A stretch of DNA of 64,000 nt from Photobacterium frigidiphilum (GCF_003025615.1 NZ_PYMJ01000021.1:35973-99972), one strand, 5' to 3'. Shown: positions 49,381-58,882, counted from the stretch's first letter. Notes: generated by a model from the sequence alone, not told the origin. Made by a program: numbers and translations.

Positions 49381-50420
49381 TGAATCATTTAAGCCGAATC
49401 ACAGCACCGACAAGAATGAAATCGCAACAAGGCGTGGCATTAATCGTTGTATTATTACTGTTAGCGCTGATGACATTACTGGCTGCACAAATGACTGAGC
49501 GGCTACATCACAATTTTTACCGTGTAGAAAACCAAGTACTTAATCAGCAAGCCTATTGGTATGCCCAAGGAATGGAAGAGCTTGCCAAAGTCGCGATTCA
49601 GCAAAGTACCGATGATAGTGACACCATTAATTTGAATCAGGCATGGGCAACAGAAGGGCAGCGCTATCCTTTAGAAGGAGGCGAAGCCATCGGTAATATT
49701 CTCGACCGTCAGGCATGCTTTAACCTTAATGCGCTGAAGAACGTCAAGCAAGAAGCGGGGTCAAACAAAAAACCTTTCTTAGTCGCATATTTACAAGCGT
49801 TGCTAGAAGAGGTGGGTGTTGAGAGCTATAACGCGGAGGTAATTGCTGATTCCAGTTGGGAATATATTGATACTGATGATGTTGTTCAATCTGCTTATGG
49901 TGCGGAAGACAGCACATATGAAGGTTTTAGTCCGCCTTATTTACCGCCTAATGATTGGATTGCAGATGTCAGTGAGTTTCGAGCAATAAACGGTGTTACA
50001 GCACCGATTTATGAAAAGGTAAAACACTTACTGTGCGCCTTGCCGAGCGACGATATGGTGCTGAATGTTAATACACTAAAGGAAAGACAAGCTGCATTAT
50101 TGGCTGCTTTATATAGCCCTGCCTTGTCGCTGTCAGATGCAGAACGAATTATTTCTGGTCGTCGTTTTGATGGCTGGGATAGTGTTGATGACTTTACTGC
50201 TGAATCGGCTATTGCGTCTATTAGTGGTGATGTTAAAGACAAAGCGAAAACTCACCTTGGTGTAAGCAGTAACTATTTTCAAATAGATACAGAAGTACTG
50301 GTTGATCGAGCCAGAATACGGTTAGTGGCATTACTTAAACGTGATGAGAAAGAGGTGACGGTTGTTCGTCGCCGTTATGGAGGGATCAGTGAGCGAATTT
50401 CTGACAATAAGGCTAAGTAG
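49380..50420 (+). CDS. gspK: Minor pseudopilin GspK (EpsK)
   Basis: A 346-residue large minor pseudopilin. The leader ends KSQQG, and the mature part starts VALIVVLLLLALMTLLAAQM. As usual in GspK, position 5 of the mature chain is not Glu. The segments RQACFNLNALKNV and AYGAEDSTYEGFSPPYLPPNDWIADVSEF are family hallmarks, with an alpha-helical insert domain between. Its 3' end overlaps the start of gspL by about 30 bases. Confidence 0.93.
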   Translation: MNHLSRITAPTRMKSQQGVALIVVLLLLALMTLLAAQMTERLHHNFYRVENQVLNQQAYWYAQGMEELAKVAIQQSTDDSDTINLNQAWATEGQRYPLEGGEAIGNILDRQACFNLNALKNVKQEAGSNKKPFLVAYLQALLEEVGVESYNAEVIADSSWEYIDTDDVVQSAYGAEDSTYEGFSPPYLPPNDWIADVSEFRAINGVTAPIYEKVKHLLCALPSDDMVLNVNTLKERQAALLAALYSPALSLSDAERIISGRRFDGWDSVDDFTAESAIASISGDVKDKAKTHLGVSSNYFQIDTEVLVDRARIRLVALLKRDEKEVTVVRRRYGGISERISDNKAK

Positions 50421-51690
50421 CCGGCCTGCACAGCCGGTGCAATGGCTGGTTTGGTCGCCACAGCAAAAAGAAGTGATTGCGTCGGGTCAATTAGCCGATA
50501 TGACGCAATTAAGTGAACTTGCAGAGTATGCAGCACAGCGTCCAGTTATCGCCTTGGCACCAACAAGTGAACTATTACTCACCGACGTTGCGATTCCTGC
50601 TGGTAGTGGGCGTCAACTTACGGCGGTATTACCTTATCTATTAGAAGAGGAATTAGCACAAGATGTCGATTCTCTTCATGTACATTTGCTTAATCGCGAA
50701 GGAGACATTGCCAGTGTTGCCATAGTAGAGCATAAGCTCATCCAACAGTGGTTAGAAGCATTATCTGATGCTGGTATTGAGGTCACTAAGCTGGTTCCAG
50801 ATTGCTTATGTTTACCGTTATTCAATGATGGTTATAGCGCCGTTGAATTGGGGCAACAATGGTTAGTGCGTCAATCAAAAGCGCAAGGTATTTGTGCTGA
50901 ACCATCATGGCTTGGTAGTTGGCTATTGGCGCAGAAAGCCCCAATAGTACTCTCTACAGATACAGATACAGATACAGATACAGATACAGAAACAGAAACA
51001 GATACCTCGAATGTTGAACCCATTCATACAGAGTTGCAGCAGTCGACAAACGTTGTAATTCATAATTACAGCCCAGCCCCCAATGGCATGCCAGGTATAT
51101 GGAAACCAGAAGCCCCTGAATTGGTGATGCAGCTACTGGCTGAAGGCGCTGCCAACAGTAAAGCCAACTTGTTATCAGGCTCTTATAAAATTCAATCGGC
51201 ATGGCGTAAACATCTTAAGCCTTGGCGAAAAGTGGCCATTGCAGCAGGGCTGGTATTAACCACCGTCATTATTGAGCATGTAGTATCAGTTCAAAAAATG
51301 GAGCAGCAGGCACAAGTTTACCGTGCTGAAAGCGAACGTATATTTCGTGAGGTTTTACCTGAATTTAAACGCATACCTTCTCAAAGTTATCTGAAAAACC
51401 AGATGAAAAATGCCATCAGTCGATTAGGAGGCGCAGGGAACGATCAAGGGTTATTACCTTGGTTAGTCCAATTAAAGCCCGTGTTGAGTGAAGTGCCTCA
51501 AATGACGATTCAAAATGTTAAGTACGATGAAAATCGGGGCGAATTACGTCTTCAAGCAAGCTCTACAGAGTTTCAGCATTTTGAACAAATTCGCACGCTT
51601 CTGGCTGAACAGTTCATCGTAGAGCAAGGTCAGTTGAATAAAGATGGTGAGCGGGTTAATGGTACTGTCGTACTAAGGAGAAAATCATGA
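50389..51690 (+). CDS. gspL: Type II secretion protein GspL (EpsL)
   Basis: A 433-residue bitopic protein that recruits GspE to the membrane. The cytoplasmic part is an actin-like fold beginning SEFLTIRLSSRPAQPVQWLVW. One membrane segment lies near 285-300 (KVAIAAGLVLTTVIIEHVVS), and a periplasmic ferredoxin-like domain follows. GTG at 50389 has GGAGGG five bases upstream and fits the family start; the upstream ATG lacks a ribosome site. An unusual (Thr-Asp)5(Thr-Glu)2Thr-Asp tract at about residues 190-205, encoded by a hexanucleotide repeat, interrupts the cytoplasmic domain. Confidence 0.93.
   Translation: MSEFLTIRLSSRPAQPVQWLVWSPQQKEVIASGQLADMTQLSELAEYAAQRPVIALAPTSELLLTDVAIPAGSGRQLTAVLPYLLEEELAQDVDSLHVHLLNREGDIASVAIVEHKLIQQWLEALSDAGIEVTKLVPDCLCLPLFNDGYSAVELGQQWLVRQSKAQGICAEPSWLGSWLLAQKAPIVLSTDTDTDTDTDTETETDTSNVEPIHTELQQSTNVVIHNYSPAPNGMPGIWKPEAPELVMQLLAEGAANSKANLLSGSYKIQSAWRKHLKPWRKVAIAAGLVLTTVIIEHVVSVQKMEQQAQVYRAESERIFREVLPEFKRIPSQSYLKNQMKNAISRLGGAGNDQGLLPWLVQLKPVLSEVPQMTIQNVKYDENRGELRLQASSTEFQHFEQIRTLLAEQFIVEQGQLNKDGERVNGTVVLRRKS
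50956..51003 (+). repeat. Hexanucleotide tandem repeat inside gspL
   Basis: Eight units in a row: ACAGAT five times, ACAGAA twice, ACAGAT once. The period is six, so gain or loss of units keeps the frame and only changes the number of Thr-Asp or Thr-Glu pairs. It resembles a slip-strand microsatellite. Confidence 0.95.
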
Positions 51691-52163
51691 AAGCATGGTG
51701 GAAAGCCTTAAGTCAGCGAGAGCAACGCTTAATGTTAGGTGGCTCAGCCGCGTTAATATTGGCGATAATCTATTGGGGTATATGGCAGCCTTTGGCTAAC
51801 CGTGCCGATCTGGCTCAAAATCGCATTCAATCTGAACGTCAACTATTGAGTTGGGTTGAAGATAAAGCGAATCAGATTGCCAGTTTAAAAGGCTCATCTG
51901 GTGCAAGTGCGGCGGTGAGCAATAAAGGGCTTAATCAAGTCATCAATGAAACGACAAACCGTTTTCGTATTGAGCTAATTCGGATGCAGCCTCGCAATGA
52001 GTCGGTCCAAGTATGGGTTAAACCAGTACCGTTCAATACACTTGTGAATTGGTTGGCATTTTTACACGAAGAATATGGCATTGAAGCCCAGTTTCTGGAT
52101 GTCTCAAGAACGAAGAGTAATGGTATGGTCGAAGTGAACCGTTTACAGCTTGGCCGAGGGTAA
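51687..52163 (+). CDS. gspM: Type II secretion protein GspM (EpsM)
   Basis: A 158-residue bitopic inner membrane protein and GspL partner. KAWWKALSQREQRLMLGG is the cytoplasmic start, with a membrane segment at about 19-37 (SAALILAIIYWGIWQPLA). A periplasmic ferredoxin-like domain follows with LNQVINETTNRFRIELIRMQP. The start overlaps the gspL stop by four bases. Length and context match EpsM of Vibrio. Confidence 0.93.
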   Translation: MKAWWKALSQREQRLMLGGSAALILAIIYWGIWQPLANRADLAQNRIQSERQLLSWVEDKANQIASLKGSSGASAAVSNKGLNQVINETTNRFRIELIRMQPRNESVQVWVKPVPFNTLVNWLAFLHEEYGIEAQFLDVSRTKSNGMVEVNRLQLGRG

Positions 52164-52165
52164 CA

Positions 52166-52924
52166 GTGAAGTTTAAATTAGCAGTTGGCGTCTCTTTTGG
52201 GGCGGTATTAATCGGTAGTCTTGTTGCTCACATTCCTGCAGCTTGGCTTTTGCAACAGGCCCCTGTCGTTAAAGGGCTAACTATTTCAGGTGTTAGTGGC
52301 ACGCCTTGGCAAGGCAGTGCATCTCAGGTGCAGTGGCAAAACCAACGTTTTGGACGCATACAATGGAACATGAAATTAGGTGCGTTATTGTCTGGTGAAG
52401 CTGCATTTAACGTTCGTTTTGGTAAAGGCAGTGAGTTAGGGTTTAATGGGCGAGGCGTTATTGGTTATCGCGCATCCGGACCTTTTGCTGAAAATTTATT
52501 AGTTTCAGTTCCAGCTCAAAATGTTTTGAAATATGCCCGAGCGCCTATTCCAGCGACAGTGACGGGAAACCTCGAGCTGACATTGCGAGACTACCGTTAT
52601 CAAGCGCCGTACTGTGATGTTTTAGATGGCTCACTTGCTTGGATATCAGGCAATGTAAGTTCTCCCCTTGGAACGATTAATCCAGGTCCCGTGATTGCAG
52701 ATCTTAGCTGTGAACAAGGGGGACTAGCGGCACAAATTGATCAATCTTCAGCGGATGTATCGAGTAATTGGAAAGCGTCTTTAGATAAAACCTATAACTA
52801 TCGTCTTGATGGCTGGTTTAAGCCTGGGGCCGAATTTCCACCTCAACTTGGTAAACAGTTAAAATGGTTAGGCACGCCAGATACGAAAGGGCAGTACAAA
52901 ATCAACTATAAAGGTCGTATCTAG
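52166..52924 (+). CDS. gspN: Type II secretion protein GspN (EpsN)
   Basis: A 252-residue protein of the GspN family with an N-terminal membrane segment (FKLAVGVSFGAVLIGSLVAHIPAAWLL) and a beta-rich periplasmic domain (GLTISGVSGTPWQGSASQVQWQNQRFGRIQW). GTG start, two bases after the gspM stop. GspN is not essential in most systems and is absent in many species. It ends the operon; I saw no clear terminator before nudE. Confidence 0.9.
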   Translation: MKFKLAVGVSFGAVLIGSLVAHIPAAWLLQQAPVVKGLTISGVSGTPWQGSASQVQWQNQRFGRIQWNMKLGALLSGEAAFNVRFGKGSELGFNGRGVIGYRASGPFAENLLVSVPAQNVLKYARAPIPATVTGNLELTLRDYRYQAPYCDVLDGSLAWISGNVSSPLGTINPGPVIADLSCEQGGLAAQIDQSSADVSSNWKASLDKTYNYRLDGWFKPGAEFPPQLGKQLKWLGTPDTKGQYKINYKGRI

Positions 52925-53017
52925 GTACCGTTTTTTTAGCGGAACGATTTTAAGTTTACTTTCAATCAATAGGTGGGTTAACTTTAATTGAATGAAAGAG
53001 TGATACAGGAATATGGC

Positions 53018-53569
53018 ATGGCTGCTGATAAGAATAAACCTGAAATATTATCAACAGAGGTTGTGGCACAATCTCGACTATTTAAAATTGAATCTCTAGA
53101 TCTTCGTTTTTCGAATGGCGTAGAACGAACCTATGAACGAATGATGCCTAGTGGTCGTCATGCTGTTTTGATCGTACCCGTTACCGCTGATGGTGATTTG
53201 TTACTTATTCGCGAATACTCTGCCGGCACCGATAGTTACGAGCTAGGGTTCCCTAAAGGATTAATCGATGCGGGTGAAAGCGCCGAGCAAGCGGCGAATC
53301 GTGAGTTGAAAGAAGAAATAGGCTTCGGATCTAATTTGCTACAACCATTGAAAGAAGTGATATTAGCCCCTTCGTATTTTTCTAGCCGTATGACGCTTTT
53401 CCTTGCCCAAGATTTATACCCTGAACAATTAGAAGGTGATGAGCCTGAGCCGTTAGAGATTGTTCGTTGGCCCGTTAGCCAAGGGGAAGAGTTGATCAAT
53501 CATCTCGATTTTGCTGAAGCGAGAAGTATTACCGCCCTTTTTCTTGCATTAAAACAACTCTCACAATAG
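53018..53569 (+). CDS. nudE: ADP-compounds hydrolase NudE
   Basis: A 183-residue Nudix hydrolase that cleaves ADP-ribose, NADH and diadenosine polyphosphates. The Nudix box is GLIDAGESAEQAANRELKEEIGFG reduced to its key residues G, E, RE, EE, G, spaced as GX5EX7REUXEEXGU, at about 88-110. ATG at 53018 has AGGA about eight bases before it and gives the E. coli length; a longer TTG frame is disfavoured. cysQ starts ten bases after the stop, so nudE-cysQ form an operon, as in E. coli relatives. Confidence 0.93.
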   Translation: MAADKNKPEILSTEVVAQSRLFKIESLDLRFSNGVERTYERMMPSGRHAVLIVPVTADGDLLLIREYSAGTDSYELGFPKGLIDAGESAEQAANRELKEEIGFGSNLLQPLKEVILAPSYFSSRMTLFLAQDLYPEQLEGDEPEPLEIVRWPVSQGEELINHLDFAEARSITALFLALKQLSQ

Positions 53570-53578
53570 GAGTGAGTT

Positions 53579-54412
53579 ATGGAATTATCTCACCTCATTC
53601 CCTCGGTGGTCGATATCGCTCGCGCATCTGGGCAAGTTATTTTAGATATTTACCAACGTGGTCAGTTTGAAAAATACATCAAAGAAGATAATACGCCAGT
53701 AACGAGTGCTGACTTAGCTGCTCATAAATTAGTCGTTGAGCGGCTCACAGAACTTACTCCTAATATTCCAGTATTGTCTGAAGAAGATGCCACTGTACCG
53801 CTAAAAGAGCGTAGTAAATGGGATCGCTATTGGTTGGTTGACCCATTGGATGGTACGCAAGAGTTTATTGCTGGTAGTGGTGATTTTGCGACGATTATTG
53901 CTTTGGTTGAAGGTAATAAGCCTATTATGGGGGTAGTCTATGCGCCCGTTTCTGGGGTTGTGTATTATGCATATAGCGGAAAAGGGGCATGGAAGATCAC
54001 GCCTGAAGGGGAAACCGTTCGTATTTCGACGCATAAGCATGAATTGCCGACTCAATCGATAGCCGTTGCGATTAGCCGTCGTCAAGATATCAGTGCGATT
54101 ACTAATCGCCTAGATCCAGCATTGAACTATGAATTGGTACCACTTGGCTCTGCGGCATTAAAAGCTTGCTTAGTTGCTGAAGGAGCTGTCGATTGTTATT
54201 TACGTCTTGGTCCGACTGGTGAGTGGGATACCGCTGCGACGCAATGTATTGTTGAAGAGGCTGGTGGACGCATATTGAATACGCATCTTAAGCCGCTGTC
54301 TTATAACGAGCGTGATACGTTAGAAAATCCGAATTTCATTACACTTGGTGATGAATCTTTGCCATGGGCAGATATTCTAACGCCAGATAATCGCTTGATT
54401 GATGTCCAGTAA
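53579..54412 (+). CDS. cysQ: 3'(2'),5'-bisphosphate nucleotidase CysQ
   Basis: A 277-residue magnesium-dependent phosphatase that breaks down adenosine 3',5'-bisphosphate formed in sulfate assimilation. The FIG/inositol monophosphatase motifs are VLSEED (metal Glu/Asp), DPLDGTQEF and EWDTAATQCIVEEAGG. Length is usual. GGAG six bases before the ATG supports the start. Followed by a strong terminator and convergent with sthA. Confidence 0.96.
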   Translation: MELSHLIPSVVDIARASGQVILDIYQRGQFEKYIKEDNTPVTSADLAAHKLVVERLTELTPNIPVLSEEDATVPLKERSKWDRYWLVDPLDGTQEFIAGSGDFATIIALVEGNKPIMGVVYAPVSGVVYYAYSGKGAWKITPEGETVRISTHKHELPTQSIAVAISRRQDISAITNRLDPALNYELVPLGSAALKACLVAEGAVDCYLRLGPTGEWDTAATQCIVEEAGGRILNTHLKPLSYNERDTLENPNFITLGDESLPWADILTPDNRLIDVQ

Positions 54413-54445
54413 GCGTCAACATGCCCTCGTAAATTCGAATTAAAT

Positions 54446-54474
54446 AAAAACGGAGCTAAATGGCTCCGTTTTTA
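54446..54474. terminator. Terminator between cysQ and sthA
   Basis: AAAAACGGAGC, loop TAAATG, GCTCCGTTTTT; symmetrical and usable from both sides. Confidence 0.92.
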
Positions 54475-54501
54475 TTGTTTAAGCTGTATTTTGAGCTCGC
54501 C

Positions 54502-55911
54502 TTAAAATAAACGATTTAGGCCGTTTAATGCTGCGACGCGATAAGCCTCTGCCATTGTTGGGTAGTTGAAGGTGGTATTGACGAAATAATCGATCGTATT
54601 ACCTTCTCCTTTTTGCTCCATGATCGCTTGGCCAATATGAATAATCTCAGCCGCACGCTCACCAAAGCAGTGGATCCCTAAGATCTCTTTGGTTTCTCGA
54701 TGAAAGAGGATCTTCAAGCTTCCCACTTCTGTCCCTGCAATTTGAGCACGAGCGAGGTGTTTAAACTGAGAGCGACCCACTTCATAAGGTACTTTGTCTG
54801 CAGTTAGTTGCTGTTCTGTTTTACCCACAGAGCTGATTTCAGGAATGGTGTAGATACCTGTTGGGATATGATCAATCAAGCTACCTTGTGCTTCTCCCGT
54901 TGTTATTGCTTGTGCGACAAAGCGACCTTGATCATAAGCGGCGCTTGCAAGGCTTGGGTAGCCGATGACATCCCCAACAGCGTACACATGATCCACATCG
55001 GTACAGTAATTTTGGTTAACGACAAGTTGCCCACGAGAATCGGGCGTTAAGCCTACCTTGCTTAAATTGAGTTTGTCGGTGTTGCCTGTACGTCCATTGG
55101 CATATAACAAGCAATCTGCACGCATTTTCTTGCCTGATTCTAAGTGCAGGATAATGCTGTCATCAGTGCCTTCTATTTTCTCAAATGTTTCACCGTTTCG
55201 TATCATTGCACCACTATTCCATAGGTGGTAAGACAGTGAGTCAGAGATCTCGTTATCTAAAAATTCTAATAAACGATGACGAGTATTGATGAGATCGACT
55301 TTTACGCCTAACCCTCTAAAAATAGACGCATATTCGCTACCAATAACACCAGCACCATAAATGATGATATGGCGAGGGTCGTGCTCTAGCTGCAGAATTG
55401 AATCACTGTCATAGACACGAGAATGATCAAAATCAACGCCTTCAGGATGATAAGGGCGTGAGCCTGTTGCGATTACAAATTTATCGGCACTATACAAATC
55501 GGTGCTGTTATCGGCATTTTTTACTCGAACGGTATGAGCATCAATAAAGCTGGCTTCGCCAAAAATGAGGCTACATTTATTACGATCGTAAAAGCCTTGG
55601 CGCATTCGAGTTTGTTTATTCACAACATCTTGAGCGTGACCTAAAATTTGGCTAAAGGTACTGTGTAGGCTGGAATTGTTTTTGCAATAAAGGGGGTTTT
55701 GATTGTACTCAATAATACGACTGACGGCATGTCTGAGTGCTTTAGATGGAATGGTTCCCCAGTGAGTACATCCTCCTCCTACGCTATTTTCTCTCTCGAT
55801 TACCGCGACATTTAATCCAGCTTTGGTTAGCCCCATTGCAGCCCCTTCTCCACCAGGACCGCTGCCAATAATAATGGCATCAAAGTGAGTGGGCTTTTTG
55901 TTTTTTGTCAT
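54502..55911 (-). CDS. sthA: Soluble pyridine nucleotide transhydrogenase
   Basis: A 469-residue FAD flavoprotein that mainly reoxidises NADPH with NAD+. The FAD site is IIIGSGPGGEGAAMGLTKAG, the redox-loop region has GGGCTHWGTIPSKALRHAV in which the second redox cysteine of lipoamide dehydrogenases is replaced by Thr, as is normal for SthA. The NAD site is IIYGAGVIGSEYASIFRGLG, and the C-terminus has HCFGERAAEIIHIGQAIM. Divergent from fabR, as in E. coli. Confidence 0.96.
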   Translation of the reverse strand: MTKNKKPTHFDAIIIGSGPGGEGAAMGLTKAGLNVAVIERENSVGGGCTHWGTIPSKALRHAVSRIIEYNQNPLYCKNNSSLHSTFSQILGHAQDVVNKQTRMRQGFYDRNKCSLIFGEASFIDAHTVRVKNADNSTDLYSADKFVIATGSRPYHPEGVDFDHSRVYDSDSILQLEHDPRHIIIYGAGVIGSEYASIFRGLGVKVDLINTRHRLLEFLDNEISDSLSYHLWNSGAMIRNGETFEKIEGTDDSIILHLESGKKMRADCLLYANGRTGNTDKLNLSKVGLTPDSRGQLVVNQNYCTDVDHVYAVGDVIGYPSLASAAYDQGRFVAQAITTGEAQGSLIDHIPTGIYTIPEISSVGKTEQQLTADKVPYEVGRSQFKHLARAQIAGTEVGSLKILFHRETKEILGIHCFGERAAEIIHIGQAIMEQKGEGNTIDYFVNTTFNYPTMAEAYRVAALNGLNRLF

Positions 55912-56251
55912 TATTTGGCCTTCATTATCATCTGTGCAACATTGGCATAGCGATAGTTTAACTTTTTATGGCGTGTGGTAGAATCGGCGGTAGTCGATAG
56001 GTGGGTAGTGATCACGTTGTTCTAACGAAATATGATAAAAATGTGTATTTCGCTACTTTAAAATGATGATTATTGTTTTAATCATCGCGTGATGAATTTG
56101 TGATGAAACATTAAAACTCATAATTACTGCTTTGATTCAGCGTCCATCAGGATTTAGTATGTTCAGATGCAGGTGTAATTACCATTCACGCTGAAGTGAT
56201 AGATAAAACAGCGTATAGTTGCAAAAAAGTTCATAGAGAAGCTATAGATTC
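55912..56251. other. sthA-fabR divergent promoter region
   Basis: 340 bases with no gene. It should hold both divergent promoters. I searched for OxyR, CRP and FabR-type palindromes by eye and found none convincing. Confidence 0.4.
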
Positions 56252-56884
56252 ATGGGGATTAGGGCTCAACAAAAAGAAAAAACGCGCCGCTCACTTATCG
56301 ATGCTGCGTTTAGCCAGTTAAGTGCAGACCGTAGTTTTTCCAGCCTCAGCCTACGTGAGGTAGCTAGAGAAGCCGGTATTGCTCCGACGTCTTTTTATCG
56401 TCATTTTAAAGATATGGATGAGCTTGGTTTAACAATGGTTGATGAAGGTGGTTTAATTCTTCGTCAACTAATGAGACAGGCTAGACAACGTATTGCCGAA
56501 GAAGGCAGTGTAATTCGTACATCCGTTGAAACATTTATGGAATTTATTGAAAGTAGTCCAAACGTATTTAGACTACTTTTACGTGAACGCTCAGGAACAT
56601 CAGCAGCGTTTCGTGCCGCAGTTGCTCGTGAAATTCAACACTTTGTTGCTGAACTTACTGAGTACCTTGAGGCAAAAACAGGTGTGACGAATGAAGAAGC
56701 CTATATTCAGGCAGAAGCATCGGTCACCTTGGTATTTAGCTCTGGTGCAGATGCGCTAGATCTTGATCCTCAGGCTCGTGAAGAGCATGAAGAAAAACTT
56801 ATCATGCAATTAAGAACAATTGCAAAAGGTGCCTATTGGTACCGTAAAGAGCGTGAGCGTCGTGAGCTCAGGCATAAACTATAA
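56252..56884 (+). CDS. fabR: Fatty acid biosynthesis repressor FabR
   Basis: A 210-residue TetR-family regulator that represses unsaturated fatty acid genes fabA and fabB according to the acyl pool. The N-terminal helix-turn-helix is FSSLSLREVAREAGIAPTSFYRHFKDMDELG; the C-terminal ligand domain carries the FabR-typical SPNVFRLLLRERSGTSAAFR. Length and the sthA-fabR-yijD order equal E. coli. AGAGAAGC precedes the ATG. Confidence 0.95.
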   Translation: MGIRAQQKEKTRRSLIDAAFSQLSADRSFSSLSLREVAREAGIAPTSFYRHFKDMDELGLTMVDEGGLILRQLMRQARQRIAEEGSVIRTSVETFMEFIESSPNVFRLLLRERSGTSAAFRAAVAREIQHFVAELTEYLEAKTGVTNEEAYIQAEASVTLVFSSGADALDLDPQAREEHEEKLIMQLRTIAKGAYWYRKERERRELRHKL

Positions 56885-56907
56885 CCTTATTTCTGTTGGT
56901 GAAAGAT

Positions 56908-57282
56908 ATGGAAAAAGAGCAAGTTAAAGCTGAACGTAAAACATTGGTGCTATCGCTACTCGCGGGCTTATGCGGTAATGCAACGTTGGCTGTATTGACA
57001 TCAAGCTATGTCACGTTTTCGATTTTCCCTGTAATTGCATTCGGTATGGCATTGTACTGCTTATACCAAGAGTACTTAAGCAAGCCGATGACGGAAGGTA
57101 CCCCTGCGATCGCGTTCTCATGCTTCCTTGTTGGTGCATTCGGGTATTCCGCATTCTTACGTGCACAATTACCAGAGATGGGATCAAACTTCTTACCTCT
57201 TATGATTTCTTTAGGCCTACTATTCTGGGTAGCTTATAAGATGGGTATTATGAAGACACCTGCAAAATCAGCTGAAGCTTAA
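56908..57282 (+). CDS. yijD: YijD family membrane protein (DUF1422)
   Basis: A 124-residue inner membrane protein with four hydrophobic segments (LVLSLLAGLCGNATLAVL, FSIFPVIAFGMALYCLY, AIAFSCFLVGAFGYSAFL, LPLMISLGLLFWVAY). Matches E. coli YijD along its length; the function is unknown. ATG at 56908 has GGTGA five bases before it; earlier TTG and GTG codons are less likely. Follows fabR by 23 bases and is probably co-transcribed. Confidence 0.9.
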   Translation: MEKEQVKAERKTLVLSLLAGLCGNATLAVLTSSYVTFSIFPVIAFGMALYCLYQEYLSKPMTEGTPAIAFSCFLVGAFGYSAFLRAQLPEMGSNFLPLMISLGLLFWVAYKMGIMKTPAKSAEA

Positions 57283-57298
57283 GCTGGAAAGATAGGTA

Positions 57299-57328
57299 TA
57301 AAAAAGGCGCTAATCAGCGCCTTTTTTG
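57299..57328. terminator. Terminator between yijD and trmA
   Basis: AAAAAAGGCGC, loop TAATCA, GCGCCTTTTTT; works from both sides. Confidence 0.92.
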
Positions 57329-57367
57329 TTATCTATAATTTATCTTTTGGTCGATTATAAATATTGT

Positions 57368-58474
57368 TTATTTGCGTTCCAACAAGACACCCGCTTCCAT
57401 ATGGTGGGTATATGGGAACTGATCAAATAATGCAAAGCGAGTAATTTTGTGTGTTTGGCTTAGCATCTCAAGATTTTCTTTTAATGTGTCAGGGTTGCAA
57501 GAGATATACATAATACGTTCATAGCCTTGCACCATGTGACATGTACCTTCATCCATACCTGAGCGTGGCGGATCAACGAAGATAGTATTGCAATTGTAGC
57601 TCTGTAGATCGACGTTTTGGGCTTTTAGGCGGCGAAACTCACGCTTGCCCGCCATTGCATCAGTAAAATCTTCAGCAGACATACGTACAATCTGTACGTT
57701 ATCAATATTATTAACCGCAATATTGTATTGTGCTGACTCTACTGAAGGTTTAGCTAGCTCTGTTGCAAGAACGCGTTCGAAATTCTTAGCCAGTGCTAAT
57801 GAGAAATTACCGTTACCACAATATAGCTCTAACAGGTCACCTTCACTGTCTTGCGTGCAATCGACCGCCCACTCCAGCATCTTTTGTGCGACTTCACCAT
57901 TAGGCTGGGTAAAGCTATTCTCAACTTGCTTATAGGTTAAGGTTTGATCGAATACATTGAGTTTTTCGATAACGTAATCACGATCTGCCACAATTTTCAT
58001 TTTTCGAGCGCGACCAATGATGTTCAGGTTAAACCCTTCATCATTTAAGCATTGCTTCAGTTTCTTAATTTCAACTTCCCACTCTTCATCCAATTGACGG
58101 TGGTACAACAGTGACACTAAGATTTCACCGCTCAATGTTGATAAGAAATCAACTTGAAATAATTTGTGGCGAAGCGTTTGGCTTGGCTTTAGCGCTTCTA
58201 CTAGCAATGGCATTAAATCGTTAATTAAGCGACTCGCCGCAGGGAATTGATCTACGCGGTACTTTTCGCGAGTCTCTTGATTGAACATGACATAGTAAAG
58301 ATCTTCGCCTTCATGCCACATTCTAAATTCAGCACGCATGCGGTAATGCTCTGCAGGAGAGGCAAACACCTCAAGCTCGGGTGTCTCAAAATCTTCAAAG
58401 ATGTTTTGAATACGCTCTGCTTTTTCATCCAATTGCTGTTGGTAACCAGCGGTATTAAGTGCCGTGGATGTCAT
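57368..58474 (-). CDS. trmA: tRNA (uracil-5-)-methyltransferase TrmA
   Basis: A 368-residue SAM-dependent enzyme that makes 5-methyluridine at position 54 of tRNAs (and a site in tmRNA). Motifs: FFSPAEHYRMRAEFRMWHEGE-like N-terminal segment, SAM loop LLELYCGNGNFSLALA, TIFVDPPRSGMDEG, and the catalytic cysteine in YISCNPDTLKENL. It ends with HHMEAGVLLERK. Length close to E. coli TrmA (366). Divergent from btuB, as in E. coli. Confidence 0.96.
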   Translation of the reverse strand: MTSTALNTAGYQQQLDEKAERIQNIFEDFETPELEVFASPAEHYRMRAEFRMWHEGEDLYYVMFNQETREKYRVDQFPAASRLINDLMPLLVEALKPSQTLRHKLFQVDFLSTLSGEILVSLLYHRQLDEEWEVEIKKLKQCLNDEGFNLNIIGRARKMKIVADRDYVIEKLNVFDQTLTYKQVENSFTQPNGEVAQKMLEWAVDCTQDSEGDLLELYCGNGNFSLALAKNFERVLATELAKPSVESAQYNIAVNNIDNVQIVRMSAEDFTDAMAGKREFRRLKAQNVDLQSYNCNTIFVDPPRSGMDEGTCHMVQGYERIMYISCNPDTLKENLEMLSQTHKITRFALFDQFPYTHHMEAGVLLERK

Positions 58475-58621
58475 TAGTGTGCCTCAAACTGCTCAAAATA
58501 AGAGCGCAGATTTTATTGCATTACTGACCGATGTCCAGTGTTGTCCGAGATAAAAGTGCAGTTTTGGCTAATTAATAATAGCAAAGAGCAAACAAAGCTA
58601 GACAACAAAGCTAATGATAAC

Positions 58622-58860
58622 TAGCATCGCAGTGCGCTGGTTTGCCAAATATGGCTAGGGAATACGGTGAAATTCCGTGACTGACGCGCAGCGGTGATAG
58701 AGAACGAAAGCACACGGACGTAAGTTCCAAACACTGTTTCAGACAATTGCGCAATGCAATCGGTATGAAGCGGGAAGTTGTTGCCTAGGTGGTTACCCAA
58801 TCATGCTCTTAAGTCCGAAGACCGACCAGTGTACGAAGCAAATCGTTGCTTAGTATTAAA
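58622..58860 (+). promoter_or_regulatory. Adenosylcobalamin riboswitch before btuB
   Basis: The conserved core elements are present in order: AGGGAATACGGTGAAATTCCG at 58657-58677 (key residues GGGAA, GGTG, AA, TCC), then CTGACGCGCAGCGGTGATAG, then the B12 box AAGTCCGAAGACCGACC at 58811-58827. The B12 box lies about 55 bases before the btuB start, so the switch can hide the ribosome site when adenosylcobalamin binds. Extent is estimated from the paired elements. Confidence 0.93.
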
Positions 58861-58882
58861 CGCGACTTAAGGTATCCATATA

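Noticed and set aside
50956..51003. The gspL hexamer run as a CRISPR or phage-type direct repeat
   Set aside because: Units are six bases with no spacers, fully inside a conserved reading frame.
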